From the NCBI RefSeq assembly GCF_000428885.1, contig NZ_AUAU01000005.1, positions 124,001-188,000 of the forward strand: a stretch of DNA of 64,000 bases. Reading direction: 5' to 3'. The DNA is from Geothrix fermentans DSM 14018 (GTDB lineage Bacteria > Acidobacteriota > Holophagae > Holophagales > Holophagaceae). The translations under genes were made by a program, and so were the position numbers. Shown here piece by piece: positions 43,682 through 52,882 of the stretch. Positions within the stretch are counted from its first letter, which is position 1. Each line of letters begins with the position of its first letter. Below the pieces are notes generated by a model, which saw only the letters and a program-made list of their open reading frames with translations, was not told the DNA's origin and ran no database searches.

Positions 43682-43713
43682 CGGAAAGCGGCGCCTCGCG
43701 GCGCCGCTTTCCG
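43682..43713 (-). terminator. 14-bp hairpin after the DUF4382 gene
   Basis: CGGAAAGCGGCGCC/GGCGCCGCTTTCCG with a TCGC loop, 14 bases after the stop on the minus strand. Perfect stem but no U-run. Confidence 0.55.
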
Positions 43714-43726
43714 CGCAGAGGGCGGA

Positions 43727-45418
43727 TCAGAATCCCGAGAACACCACCACCGCGTAGGCCGCGAAGGTGCCGTCGGGCTTGGGCACCACGGCCACGCGGG
43801 CCGGGGTGGCAGTCACGAGCTTGGTGGCCCAGGCGGTTGCGGCCACGGGGGCCACCGTGATCACGCCGTTCTGCTTCGAGACTTCCAGCACCAGGGGCTG
43901 CATGCCCACGGTGGCGTTCAGGGCCACGGTGACGGTCTGGCTGGCGGCGCTGGAGTTGACGAAAGTGAAGCCCAGCTGGCCGCCGTCGTACGAGGTGCTG
44001 ATGGTCCCGGTGGGCAGGGCCACGGGCATGAAGATGGCGTTGTTCGCATCCCAGGCGCCGGTGGTCCCGTTCCACACCAGGTCGCTCATGCCCCGGGCCT
44101 GGAGGTCGCCCGTGGGGGTGCCCATCATGCCCGAGCCCATGCCGGAACATGCGGAGGCGAAGTCGCCCACGCTGGTGGAGTTCAGGCCGGGGAGGCCCAC
44201 GTACCACCAGCTGAAGGCGCTGGCGTAGGCGTGGGTGCGGTCGCCGGTGAGATGCTGGTAGGTGAAGGAGCTGGTGGAGGCTGCGCTGATGCGGCCGCCG
44301 TCCACGGCCCGCTGGATGTTCACGGAGGCCGCGTGCATGGGCACAGCCAGGGGATCCTTGACCTGGACCTGCACCTTGAAGCCCGTCCACAGATTGGCGA
44401 GGGCCGCTGTTCCGGTGCCCAAGGCCTGGCTCATGTGGAAGGTGAAGGTGGTGTCCGCATCGATGGCGATGGTCCGGGGCGCGCCGCTGGCGGAGCTGAC
44501 CGCCATGAGGCCATTGGCCTGGTCCACGCCGTAGACGTGGCCCTCCGGCGTCCAGCCCGGCAGGGCGCTGGCGCCATACCACACGCGCACGGCCCAGAGG
44601 CTGCCGTCGGGCTGCATGCGCAGGGACACCAGGGCGTACTTCCCGGCGGCCAGGCCCGCGAAGCTGCCGACGGTCCGGGTGTCGGCGTTGAAGAACCAGC
44701 TGCCGGCATCCGCGTTCACCGTGAGGTCGTTGCCGCCGTCTGTGTGCAGCACGAAGCTGGAGGCGCCCACGGAGGCGATGGTGCCCCGGCGGTGCCGGAA
44801 CATCAGCTGGGCCACGCCGGTCATGCCGTTGAGGTTGGAGCGGTGCCTCACCTGGAGGTTCAGCACCCAGGTGCCGTCGGGCAGCTGCACCAGGAACAGG
44901 GGATGGTTCAAGTCGAAGTCGAGCTGCACCGCATTGCTGCCGTTGGCGGTCACCACGAAGTCCGAGCTGAGGTTCACGAGGACGCTGCTGCCGGCCACCT
45001 TCACCTGGCTGGAGGGCACCACAGTCCCATCGGCCTTCACCAGATTGAGGCTGGCGGGGTCGATGGTGATGCGCAGGGCGTCGTAGGTGCCTGCGGGGAT
45101 CTGGGCCGAGGCCAGCAGCTCGCCCACGCTGTCCAGATCCACGAGGTTGATCTTGGCGCTGGCGCCCTGGAAGGCCACCACCTCCTTGGTGTGGTCGGCC
45201 TTGTTCAGGAACGCCACCTGGGTCACCACCACCTCGATGGCGGACCACTGGTCCGAGGGCGCATCCGTGAGGATGACGGCGGCCGTGCCCGTGGCGGGCG
45301 GCGGGGCGGAAGCGGCGGGCGAGGAGGACGAACCGCCGCCGCAGGCCAAGCCGAGGGCCAGCGCGGTGAGGCCCAGGGGCATCGCCAGCACGGAGAAGGT
45401 GCGCAGGGGGGAACGCAT
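43727..45418 (-). CDS. DUF4382 lipoprotein
   Basis: 563 residues. Signal peptide with lipobox LALGLAC and Gly/Ser linker; DUF4382 domain (about 45-200: AAVILTDAPSDQWSAIEVVVTQVAFL, cut to show only the start here) and further beta-rich regions. DUF4382 proteins are surface or periplasmic lipoproteins common in Acidobacteria, Geobacter and Bacteroidetes; role unknown. ATG at 45418 with GGAG six bases upstream. Divergent from an uncharacterised gene. Confidence 0.85.
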   Translation of the reverse strand: MRSPLRTFSVLAMPLGLTALALGLACGGGSSSSPAASAPPPATGTAAVILTDAPSDQWSAIEVVVTQVAFLNKADHTKEVVAFQGASAKINLVDLDSVGELLASAQIPAGTYDALRITIDPASLNLVKADGTVVPSSQVKVAGSSVLVNLSSDFVVTANGSNAVQLDFDLNHPLFLVQLPDGTWVLNLQVRHRSNLNGMTGVAQLMFRHRRGTIASVGASSFVLHTDGGNDLTVNADAGSWFFNADTRTVGSFAGLAAGKYALVSLRMQPDGSLWAVRVWYGASALPGWTPEGHVYGVDQANGLMAVSSASGAPRTIAIDADTTFTFHMSQALGTGTAALANLWTGFKVQVQVKDPLAVPMHAASVNIQRAVDGGRISAASTSSFTYQHLTGDRTHAYASAFSWWYVGLPGLNSTSVGDFASACSGMGSGMMGTPTGDLQARGMSDLVWNGTTGAWDANNAIFMPVALPTGTISTSYDGGQLGFTFVNSSAASQTVTVALNATVGMQPLVLEVSKQNGVITVAPVAATAWATKLVTATPARVAVVPKPDGTFAAYAVVVFSGF

Positions 45419-45554
45419 GGAAATCTCCAGGGAACGGAGCCGGGCTCCGGAGGGGGAATGGAAGGGAACACCCCTCTGACCCGGCGCGGCAGGAAAGAGT
45501 TGATCACGACATTTCCGTTTTGCGGTTCCAGGCCTCGTCTTGCGACACTTCTGC

Positions 45555-46169
45555 ATGGCCCTTACCCTGCGGGACCTCATCATCCAGCGCGCGGCCAGGC
45601 TCCAGGGGCGCCCGGCCCTCACGACCCCGGACTGGGGGACGCTGGGCTACGGCCAGCTCCGGAACCGCGCCGAGGGCGTGGCCCTGGGCCTGCTGGCGGC
45701 GCCGGCCCCGCCTTCCATCCACAGCGCCACCGGGACGCCCTGGGACTGGGCTGCCGAGCTGGCCGCCGCCGCCGCGGGCCTGGCCTGGGAGGCGGATGGG
45801 CAGGTGGTACCGGCCGAGGTACTCGGCGGCCCGCGCTTCAACGCTGAGGAGGGCCGGGGCCCCTACCACGCCCGCGAGCAGATCGTCACCCCGGACACCC
45901 CCTTTCACGCGGGTCTGACCCAGGGCGAGCTGCTGCTCCGCCTGCGGCGCCTGAACGCGGTTCTGGGCTGGGACCACGACACCCGCGTGGACCTCCCCCT
46001 GGCCCGCCTGGGCGAACCGGCCCTCCGCGCCGCCCTCTGGAGCGCCCTGTACGCAGGCGTCCACACCGTACTCGAACCCGAGGCGCCGCCTGCCGGTGGA
46101 TGGCTGGCCCGCTTCCGGAGCGCTCCGCCCGCCTGGGACCCCGAAATCTTCCTGGGGCTCTGGCGATGA
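45555..46169 (+). CDS. Uncharacterised protein resembling the N-terminus of AMP-binding enzymes
   Basis: 204 residues. The opening LRDLIIQRAARLQGRPALTT and GYGQLRNRAEGVALGLL resemble the N-terminal lobe of acyl-CoA synthetases, but no P-loop (TSGTTG), no motif YGxTE and no C-domain are present. It may be a degenerate remnant or an independent short family. The ribosome site is weak, so start assignment is uncertain (alternative TTG at 45540). Stop abuts the stop of the next, convergent gene. Confidence 0.5.
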   Translation: MALTLRDLIIQRAARLQGRPALTTPDWGTLGYGQLRNRAEGVALGLLAAPAPPSIHSATGTPWDWAAELAAAAAGLAWEADGQVVPAEVLGGPRFNAEEGRGPYHAREQIVTPDTPFHAGLTQGELLLRLRRLNAVLGWDHDTRVDLPLARLGEPALRAALWSALYAGVHTVLEPEAPPAGGWLARFRSAPPAWDPEIFLGLWR

Positions 46170-46946
46170 TCAGCGCCGGGAGACCCGCTCAACGGCCTGC
46201 CGGCGCAGGGTCTGGAACTCCTCCTCGGTGATCAGGCCCTCCTTGCGCAGGGCTTCCAGGCGCCGGAGGGCCACTTCCAAATCCGAGGTGATCGCCGCGG
46301 CAGACGCGGGGGCGACCGCGAGAACGGGCGGCGCGGCTGGCTTCAGCGGCGCCAGGGGCGCGGGCGGAAGGTCCTTGAGCAGCCGCTGGGCCAGCACCCG
46401 GCCCAGGACGCCGCACCAGGCCTGGTAACGCGCCTGGATGGATTCGGCACTCTCGCCCTCGATGAAGTGGTGAATTGCCGAGACGCATTCCCCGCTGCGC
46501 ACGTCCGTGAGCTTCAGGTCGAAATAGAGGCCGGCCACGCCACCGAACATCCCCCCGACACCCTCGCTCCGGCAGTCCACCACGCGGCCCGTCAAGGCCA
46601 GGTCTCCCCCATTCATGGACAGGGATGCGCCCCCGTGGAACGCCTGGCCCAGGCCTTCCACCAGGGCGGGGACCAGGATGGGGTCGAGGCGCGCCAGGAA
46701 GGCCTTGTCCTTGTCAGACCGGGGTTTCACCAGCCAGGCGGGGGCCTCCCAGGCCCGGACGTGCAGGGTCCGCCCCTGGATCGAGAGGTCGGGCTGCGTC
46801 CAGAGGAAGTAGACCAGGGTGGACCGCTCGAAGCTGATGCCGGGACAGAACCAGGCCGGGTCCAGCCGGCCATGATCCAGCCTCGGAGACCCGGCGGTCA
46901 GGATCACGGGGAGGAGCCCGCAGATCAGGGGAAGTACGGGACGCAT
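46170..46946 (-). CDS. Exported protein with C-terminal SHOCT domain
   Basis: 258 residues. Signal peptide (about 1-18), a large uncharacterised domain with four cysteines, a Pro/Ala linker, and a C-terminal SHOCT-type helix pair (LEALRKEGLITEEEFQTLRRQ). SHOCT is an oligomerisation module. Function unknown. Divergent from the two-component response regulator. Confidence 0.65.
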   Translation of the reverse strand: MRPVLPLICGLLPVILTAGSPRLDHGRLDPAWFCPGISFERSTLVYFLWTQPDLSIQGRTLHVRAWEAPAWLVKPRSDKDKAFLARLDPILVPALVEGLGQAFHGGASLSMNGGDLALTGRVVDCRSEGVGGMFGGVAGLYFDLKLTDVRSGECVSAIHHFIEGESAESIQARYQAWCGVLGRVLAQRLLKDLPPAPLAPLKPAAPPVLAVAPASAAAITSDLEVALRRLEALRKEGLITEEEFQTLRRQAVERVSRR

Positions 46947-47024
46947 CGGCCCTCCGTGAGCCCCCCCGTCCGGGATGCGGGGTGGGACAGCCTGCTAATC
47001 TTACGGAATATATTGGAAACTACA

Positions 47025-47702
47025 ATGAAGCTTCTGATCGTCGAAGATGACCCCCGGGCGGCGCAGGCGCTGGAGCGTAGCCTGCGCCAGCACTGTTTCC
47101 TGGTGGAATCCGCCCATGACGGCCTGGAAGGCCTGTCCATGGCCAAGCAGAAGCCCTTCGACTGCCTCATCCTCGACGTGATGCTGCCCGGCATGGACGG
47201 GTTCGCGCTGGTATCCGAGCTCCGCACCGCGGGCATCCAGACGCCGGTCCTCTTCCTCACGGCCCGGGATGCCCTGCCCGACCGGATCCGCGGCCTGGAA
47301 GTGGGCGGCGGGGACTACCTTGTGAAACCCTTCGCCTTCTCCGAGCTGCTCCTCCGGATCAACAACCTGCTCCAGCGCGGGGGCGAGTCCCCCACCAGGG
47401 ACATCCTCATCGGGGACCTGTCCATCCACCGCTTCCAGCGCAAGGTCTACCGGAACGGCAAGCGGCTGGACCTCAGCACCCAGGAGTACGCGCTCCTGGA
47501 CCTGCTGGCGCGCAACCGGGGCAACATCGTCACCCGGGCCCGCATCGCCGAGGAGCTGTGGGAGTTGGCTTTCGACGGCGACCCGAACCTGGTGGACGCG
47601 GCCATCCGTCGCCTCCGGCGCAAGGTGGACGACCCCTTCCCCGCCAAGCTCATCCACACCCGCCGGGGCGTGGGCTACATCCTCGAGTGCGAGGGTGCGT
47701 AG
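47025..47702 (+). CDS. OmpR-family response regulator
   Basis: 225 residues. REC domain with acidic pocket VEDD, phospho-Asp in LILDVMLPG, TARD and VKPF; winged-helix output domain with LLARNRGNIVTRARIAEELW and RRGVGYIL. Sequence type is CusR/PfeR-like, often metal-responsive. The ATG is preceded by weak TTGGAAAC. The histidine kinase gene overlaps the stop by eight bases. Confidence 0.92.
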   Translation: MKLLIVEDDPRAAQALERSLRQHCFLVESAHDGLEGLSMAKQKPFDCLILDVMLPGMDGFALVSELRTAGIQTPVLFLTARDALPDRIRGLEVGGGDYLVKPFAFSELLLRINNLLQRGGESPTRDILIGDLSIHRFQRKVYRNGKRLDLSTQEYALLDLLARNRGNIVTRARIAEELWELAFDGDPNLVDAAIRRLRRKVDDPFPAKLIHTRRGVGYILECEGA

Positions 47703-49044
47703 GATCCAGCGATCCCTGCTGGTCCGCCTGTCCCTGGGATTCGCGTTGACGCTGTCGGGACTGGTGGGCGCCACCGGTCTCTACCTCTACTCCTCCATCG
47801 AATACATCGTGTACACCCAGATCAACCGGGAGTTCATCAACACGGCCCGGCTGCTGTCCCACAAGCTCGACGACGATCGCCTGCCCCTCAACAAGGAGAT
47901 CCTCGACGTCGGAGACCACTTCCTTGTCCGCGTGATGGACCACGATCACCGGGTGCTGATCGAGACCTACGGGATGGAGAAGAAATTCCCGCCCCAGACG
48001 CCGGACCAGGGGGACTGGATCTGGCTCAACGGCCCGGCGACGGCGGACCACTCCCCCCGTTCCCTGCTGATCCGCTACCACGGGGGCTCGATCCAGCTCT
48101 CCAGGGATCTCAAGACCGAGGAGGTCCTGCTCAGGCGGTTCTTCCAATCCATGCTCGCCCTCCTGGCCATCGCGCCCCTCGCGGGCGCGGCCTTCGGCTA
48201 CTGGCTGGTCAAGCTGGGCCTGAAGCCCCTGCGCTACCTGGAGGACGAGGCCGAGAACCTGCGGCCGGGCAACCTGGGGATCCGCATCGACTCCCGCCGC
48301 CTGCCCACGGAGCTGGCCCCGCTCTCCCGCGCACTGAACCACAGCATCGCACGCCTGGAATCCGCCTTCGCGCGCCTCTCGGAGCTCAACAGCGATGTGG
48401 CCCATGAGCTGCGGACGCCGGTCCATTCGCTGCGCCTGGAGACGGAGAACATCCTCGCCACCGGGGGCCTCCCCGGGGTGGCGGAGGAGCAGCTGGCGGG
48501 CATGATGGACACCCTGGACCACATGGCGGCCCTCATCGAGCAGATGCTGTTCCTGGCCCGATCGGAGGACCCCGCGAACCAGATCGAGATGCTCCCCCTG
48601 GACGTGAGGGAACTGCTGGAGACCGTGCGGGAGCCTTTCCTCTCCCTGGCCGAGGAGAGCGGGATCTCGGTGGAGGTCTCGGCCCCTGCCGGGCTCTCGC
48701 TCCAGGGAAACGGCACCCTGCTCCGGCGCGCCCTCCACAACCTCCTGGCCAACGCCATCCGGCACTCCGGCCGGGACAGCACCGTGCGGCTGGAGGCCTA
48801 CCGGGGTTCCGGAGGTCTGGTGCTGGCCGTGGAGGATCGGGGGGAGGGGATCCCCAAGCAATTCATGGCCCACCTGGGCCAGCGGTTCGTCCGCACCGAT
48901 GCCTCCCGCAGCCGGAAGCGCGGCGGCGCCGGCCTGGGCCTGGCCATAGTGAACGGCATCGCCAAGTTGCATGGCGCCACGCTCCAAATCGAGAGCGAGG
49001 AGGGCGTGGGCACAGTGGCGAAGATCACATTCCCGACAACCTGA
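47695..49044 (+). CDS. Sensor histidine kinase (heavy-metal-sensor type)
   Basis: 449 residues. TM1 (about 12-34), a periplasmic domain of about 120 residues, TM2 (about 158-180), HAMP, H-box VAHELRTPVHSLRLE, N-box NLLANAIRHS, G-box DRGEGIP and GGAGLGLAIV. Forms a two-component pair with the gene upstream (GTG start, 8-base overlap). The target is likely the cytochrome-porin gene 108 bases downstream, though the Cus-like operon is also a candidate. Confidence 0.92.
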   Translation: MRRIQRSLLVRLSLGFALTLSGLVGATGLYLYSSIEYIVYTQINREFINTARLLSHKLDDDRLPLNKEILDVGDHFLVRVMDHDHRVLIETYGMEKKFPPQTPDQGDWIWLNGPATADHSPRSLLIRYHGGSIQLSRDLKTEEVLLRRFFQSMLALLAIAPLAGAAFGYWLVKLGLKPLRYLEDEAENLRPGNLGIRIDSRRLPTELAPLSRALNHSIARLESAFARLSELNSDVAHELRTPVHSLRLETENILATGGLPGVAEEQLAGMMDTLDHMAALIEQMLFLARSEDPANQIEMLPLDVRELLETVREPFLSLAEESGISVEVSAPAGLSLQGNGTLLRRALHNLLANAIRHSGRDSTVRLEAYRGSGGLVLAVEDRGEGIPKQFMAHLGQRFVRTDASRSRKRGGAGLGLAIVNGIAKLHGATLQIESEEGVGTVAKITFPTT

Positions 49045-49049
49045 CCAAA

Positions 49050-49079
49050 CGATCAGGTTCATGTCATCCAGCGATCAGG
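49050..49079. promoter_or_regulatory. Direct repeat upstream of the cytochrome-porin gene
   Basis: CGATCAGG occurs at 49050-49057 and 49072-49079, 22 bases apart, two DNA turns. OmpR-type regulators bind such tandem sites. Position: between the kinase stop and the cytochrome-porin start. Confidence 0.4.
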
Positions 49080-49152
49080 ATGGCGACTTAACTTACCCGT
49101 GGGTCAAGATCCAAACGACCACTAATGCGCCGACCGCGCGGGAGGTTCCATC

Positions 49153-50445
49153 ATGAGATTGCTCCGTTACATCGCCCCCCTGCTGCTGGGCACCGTCCAG
49201 CTGCTGGCCGTCCCCGCCTGGAGCCGCCTGACGGGCTCCAGCTGCAACACCTGCCATGCCACTCCGACCTGGCAGCTCACCACCACGGGCCTCGAGTTCC
49301 TGAAGAACGGGCACCGCATGGAAGCCCTGAAGGTGGATCCCAAGGAGCAGAAGCTGGACAACTACCTCAGCTTCGTGTGGAAGGGCCGCGCCTACGGCGA
49401 CACCCTGGACAGCCAGCGCACGGGCCTGGCCAACACCCAGAAGCCCGCCACCAACTTCGAGCAGCACAGCTTCTCCCTCTACACCGGCGGCGCCCTGTCC
49501 GACCGCTTCTCCTACTTCACCGAGCTCTACCTCAATGAGAACACCGGCAGCACCTCGGGTTCCAACGTGGTCCAGGGCGACGCCTCCCGCAAGAAGCTCG
49601 CGGAAGCCTTCATCCAATACAACCAGCCCATCAACCAGGACCTCTTCCTGTCGGTGCGCGCCGGCGAGATCCTGCCCGGCATCCTGCATGTGTTCGGCGT
49701 GGGCGCCCGCAGCGCCGAGCAGCGCGCCATCGTGCTGAACGACCAGCTGGCCGGCAGCACCAATACCTACCGCCCCTTCAGCCGCCAGCAGGGCCTGGAC
49801 GCCACCCTCAACAGCGCCCACTCCGAAACCTCCTTCACCGTCGGTGTGGTGGACGGCTCCAGCACCTCCGTCACCAACTCCATCGACGCGGACAACCACA
49901 AGGACTGGTACGCCTCCTTCCTGTGGTCCTTCGACAAGAACCAGAGTGCCGTGGGCGTCTACCACTACGACGGCCAGTACTCCAACTACGCCACTGCCAA
50001 CGACTTCAGCACAGCCCTCTCCTTCGACAACAAGTTCAAGAAGGACGGCATCCTGGCCCGCTTCATCCGCGACAAGTTCCGCCTCGTGGGCGCCTACTTC
50101 CTGGGCGAAGAGACCATGGCTCCCGGCACGCTCATCTACGGGGTTCCCACCAGCAAGACCAAGAACAAGGGCTTCTACGGCCTGGTGGACTACAACTTCA
50201 CCGACAGCTTCGGCATCTACGGCCGCTATGACAGCCTGGACCCCAACAAGGACCTCTCCAACAACGAGACGTCCATGGTCATGCTCGGCCTGAACGGCAT
50301 GCTCTACCAGAGCGACAAGAGCGGAGCCCGCTGGAACTTCGAGTACACCGAGAAGCAGTCCTACAACCACGGCAACATCACCACCATCGGAGCCGAGAAG
50401 TTCAAGGACAAGCGCTACTTCTTCCAGGTCACCTGGGGCTTCTAG
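49153..50445 (+). CDS. Cyc2-like fused monohaem cytochrome c-porin
   Basis: 430 residues. Signal peptide to about residue 24, then RLTGSSCNTCHATPTW with one CxxCH haem motif (residues 31-35), then about 390 residues of alternating beta-strand pattern (SFSLYTGGALSDRFSYFTELYL, VTWGF at the end, terminal Phe). The arrangement, the RxTG-x-C-x2-CH-x-x-P spacing and the FLKNGH after it recall Cyc2, the outer-membrane Fe(II) oxidase fusion of neutrophilic iron oxidisers. Same strand as the two-component genes. GGAGG precedes the ATG. Electron donor or acceptor unknown. Confidence 0.75.
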   Translation: MRLLRYIAPLLLGTVQLLAVPAWSRLTGSSCNTCHATPTWQLTTTGLEFLKNGHRMEALKVDPKEQKLDNYLSFVWKGRAYGDTLDSQRTGLANTQKPATNFEQHSFSLYTGGALSDRFSYFTELYLNENTGSTSGSNVVQGDASRKKLAEAFIQYNQPINQDLFLSVRAGEILPGILHVFGVGARSAEQRAIVLNDQLAGSTNTYRPFSRQQGLDATLNSAHSETSFTVGVVDGSSTSVTNSIDADNHKDWYASFLWSFDKNQSAVGVYHYDGQYSNYATANDFSTALSFDNKFKKDGILARFIRDKFRLVGAYFLGEETMAPGTLIYGVPTSKTKNKGFYGLVDYNFTDSFGIYGRYDSLDPNKDLSNNETSMVMLGLNGMLYQSDKSGARWNFEYTEKQSYNHGNITTIGAEKFKDKRYFFQVTWGF

Positions 50446-50467
50446 TCCCACCCGGAGGATGGAGGGA

Positions 50468-50502
50468 CGGCGCGGCGGCCTTCGCCGCGCCGTTTTCCTT
50501 TT
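50468..50502 (+). terminator. Intrinsic terminator after the cytochrome-porin gene
   Basis: A 10-bp stem CGGCGCGGCG/CGCCGCGCCG with a 5-base loop, followed by TTTTCCTTTT, 23 bases after the stop codon. Confidence 0.85.
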
Positions 50503-50569
50503 CCGGGGAGGGGCCATCTTCATCTTGCTTCTGGACAATCCCTGGCCAATCCTGGACCGGGAGGTCCCC

Positions 50570-51628
50570 ATGCCCCGTCCCTCATCCAGGAAGACGCCCG
50601 AATCCCCCCGCCCCGACGGCGGCAGCCTGGTGAAGCCCGAACGCCTCCAGGCTGTGCTGGAGGCCATCCGCGACGCGGGCGAGCGGGGCATCACCAAGGC
50701 CGCCCTGGTCCGCAAGCTGGGCGGCGTGGCCATGCGCACCGTGGACCGGGCCATCGCGCTGCTGGAGGAGCAGGGCGCGCGCTTCGGCAAGGCCCGCGAA
50801 GGCCGGCCCGCCGTCATCCACTTCACCCTGGAGAAGGCCCCGGAGTGGGACAGCAAGATCACACCCCACGCCCGCCTGGCCCTGGAGGTGGCCCTCATGG
50901 CCCTGGAGGGCACGGCCACGGAGATGTGGTACGACCACCTGGAGGGCCTGCGCGCCCTGGCCGACAGCCACCTCAGCACCCGGGACCGCAGCCTCTTCGA
51001 CGTGCTCCAGTCCCACGTCTGCGTGCGGGGCGGCGCCGACGACCAGCAGGCCCTCGACACGAAGATGCTCTCCCAGGTGCTGCTGGCCCTGGGCCACTCC
51101 GAAGGGCCCCGCGAGCTGGAGCTGACCTACGCCGCCGCTTCCACGGGCCGCACCGGCACCCGCACCGTGGTGCCCTTCACCCTCACCCATGACGTGTTTT
51201 CCGGCGGCGCCTTCCTCCTGGCCTGGGACCCGGCCAAGCAGGAGCCCCGGCACTTCCGTCTGGCTCGCATCCTCGAGGCGAAGGCGCTGCCGAAGCGTGG
51301 CCTGATCCCGGACAAGCACCCCCTGGAGCGGGCCCGGGACCTCCAGATCGGCGGCTGGTTCAGCCCTGCCGAGCCCTTCCGGGTACAGGTGCGGGTGGGC
51401 GGCTCGAACTGGCCCCAGGCCCTGCTGGACGCGCCCCCCGCCCTGCCGAAGGTCGAGGTGCGCAAGGAGAAGGGCGGCGCCGTGCTGCTCAGCTTCATGG
51501 CCACGGACCTGTACGGCCCGGCCCGCTACATCCTCCAGCTCGGTGCGGACGCGGAGGTGCTGGAGCCTAAATCCCTCCGGGCCCACCTGGCCGCGACCCT
51601 GAAGGCCATGGCCGCGCGGTACCGGTAG
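50570..51628 (+). CDS. HTH-WYL domain regulator
   Basis: 352 residues. A positively charged N-terminus, an HTH (ERGITKAALVRKLGGVAMRTVDRAIALLEEQG, shown here only in part), followed by a WYL-type domain (LELTYAAASTGRTGTRTVVPFTL, GGAFLLAWDP) and a WCX-like C-terminal region. Likely a ligand-responsive regulator. GGGAGG precedes the ATG. Standing alone after the terminator. Confidence 0.75.
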   Translation: MPRPSSRKTPESPRPDGGSLVKPERLQAVLEAIRDAGERGITKAALVRKLGGVAMRTVDRAIALLEEQGARFGKAREGRPAVIHFTLEKAPEWDSKITPHARLALEVALMALEGTATEMWYDHLEGLRALADSHLSTRDRSLFDVLQSHVCVRGGADDQQALDTKMLSQVLLALGHSEGPRELELTYAAASTGRTGTRTVVPFTLTHDVFSGGAFLLAWDPAKQEPRHFRLARILEAKALPKRGLIPDKHPLERARDLQIGGWFSPAEPFRVQVRVGGSNWPQALLDAPPALPKVEVRKEKGGAVLLSFMATDLYGPARYILQLGADAEVLEPKSLRAHLAATLKAMAARYR

Positions 51629-51631
51629 TCC

Positions 51632-52222
51632 TCAGCCCTTGGAGCCGCCCCGCGTGTTGCTTTCAATGGCGCAGAGCAGACCCAGAAGCTCGGAAGCCAG
51701 GTAGCCGGCCAGGAGGCCCAGGGCGGCGCAGGCCAGGCCCGTCAGCAGCAGGGCCAGGCCCGCCGGGAAGGCATCGCCGCCGACGCCCGGCAGGAAGGCG
51801 CGCAGCTCCCCCAGATCGGGCCGGGCCTCTCCGGCACTGATCCAGATCATGAGGGCGCCGCCGGTGCCGACCACGGCCATGAGGCTGGCGTAGAGCTCGC
51901 CGCCCAGCCTCAGGAGCAGGCGGGAGAGCGGGATGATCACCTCGCCGGCGATCTGGGGCATGGCGGCCACGTCCTGGGCCCGCACCCAGCTGAGGTGGGC
52001 CGCGAGGTAGACCGCCAGGGCCAGCGCCACCTGGAAGACCAGCTGGCCGAAGATCGCCTGGCTGCTCGTGCCGCCGCCGCGCCACAGCTCGATGGAGATC
52101 CAGATCCCGGCCACGACGGTGGCGGCGGTCCACAGCCGCAGGAGCCAGGCGAAGACCTGCTTGAAGAAGCTGCCCTCGGAGATGAGGCGCAGCAGGGCCG
52201 GAACGATGAGGAACTTCGGCAT
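51632..52222 (-). CDS. Uncharacterised polytopic membrane protein
   Basis: 196 residues with about five hydrophobic segments (around 22-42, 55-75, 105-130, 150-175, 178-190) and no recognised motif. GGAGG seven bases before the ATG. Same strand as the lipoprotein and M48 protease genes upstream, so possibly in the same transcript. Confidence 0.65.
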   Translation of the reverse strand: MPKFLIVPALLRLISEGSFFKQVFAWLLRLWTAATVVAGIWISIELWRGGGTSSQAIFGQLVFQVALALAVYLAAHLSWVRAQDVAAMPQIAGEVIIPLSRLLLRLGGELYASLMAVVGTGGALMIWISAGEARPDLGELRAFLPGVGGDAFPAGLALLLTGLACAALGLLAGYLASELLGLLCAIESNTRGGSKG

Positions 52223-52287
52223 GGCGCCTCCGGTCGGCTGGGGATCGATGGCTCCAGGCTCGGAGAGCCCCGGCGTTCCGTCAAGTC

Positions 52288-52881
52288 TCAGCCCTTCTCG
52301 CGCACATGTGCGGACTGGGCGAGGGCTTCGACGCGGGGCAGGTGCTTGGCGAAGTAGTGGATGCGGGGGGCCTCGAAGGCCACCAGGAACAGCTCGCCCC
52401 GGTGGATGGCGCCGTAGGCCACGCCGCGGGTGCGCACCTCGTCGCGCTTGCGCACGCGGCTGAACTCGAAGCGGAAGCCGTCCTCGTCCGCGAACCGCGC
52501 GGGAGCCAGCTTCTCCAGAGTGAACACGCTGCCGTCCTGGGTGGCGAAGGACTCGTAGAGCTCGACCACGTCCTGGGCCTGCATGTCCTTGCGGAAGCGG
52601 GGAATGGGCTTGTCCGCCGGCCGGTCCTTGACCACCACCAGAGACTCGCCTTCGGCGATGCCCGTGTGGAAGTGAAGCTGGTCCAGGGGCATGCCGTCCG
52701 AGGTCCAGACCTCGTGCTTGGGCTCCCGGGTGCCCTCCAGGCGGCTCCAGGCGCCGTCGTGGCGCACCGCCAGCCGCTCGCACACCACCACCTCGCCCTG
52801 CGCGAGACCCACCCAGGTGGCCGGCTTCGTGCATGCGGCCAGCAGCAGCAGGGCAACGGGAACCAGCACCTTCAGGTTCAT
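52288..52881 (-). CDS. Uncharacterised lipoprotein
   Basis: 197 residues. Signal peptide with lipobox LLLLAAC (Cys17); the mature domain has no recognised family. Its start abuts the M48 protease stop (one base apart), so these are one operon. Function unknown. Confidence 0.65.
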   Translation of the reverse strand: MNLKVLVPVALLLLAACTKPATWVGLAQGEVVVCERLAVRHDGAWSRLEGTREPKHEVWTSDGMPLDQLHFHTGIAEGESLVVVKDRPADKPIPRFRKDMQAQDVVELYESFATQDGSVFTLEKLAPARFADEDGFRFEFSRVRKRDEVRTRGVAYGAIHRGELFLVAFEAPRIHYFAKHLPRVEALAQSAHVREKG

Positions 52882-52882
52882 C

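Noticed and set aside
45555-46169. Calling this gene a functional acyl-CoA synthetase
   Set aside because: The P-loop and all later adenylation motifs are missing.
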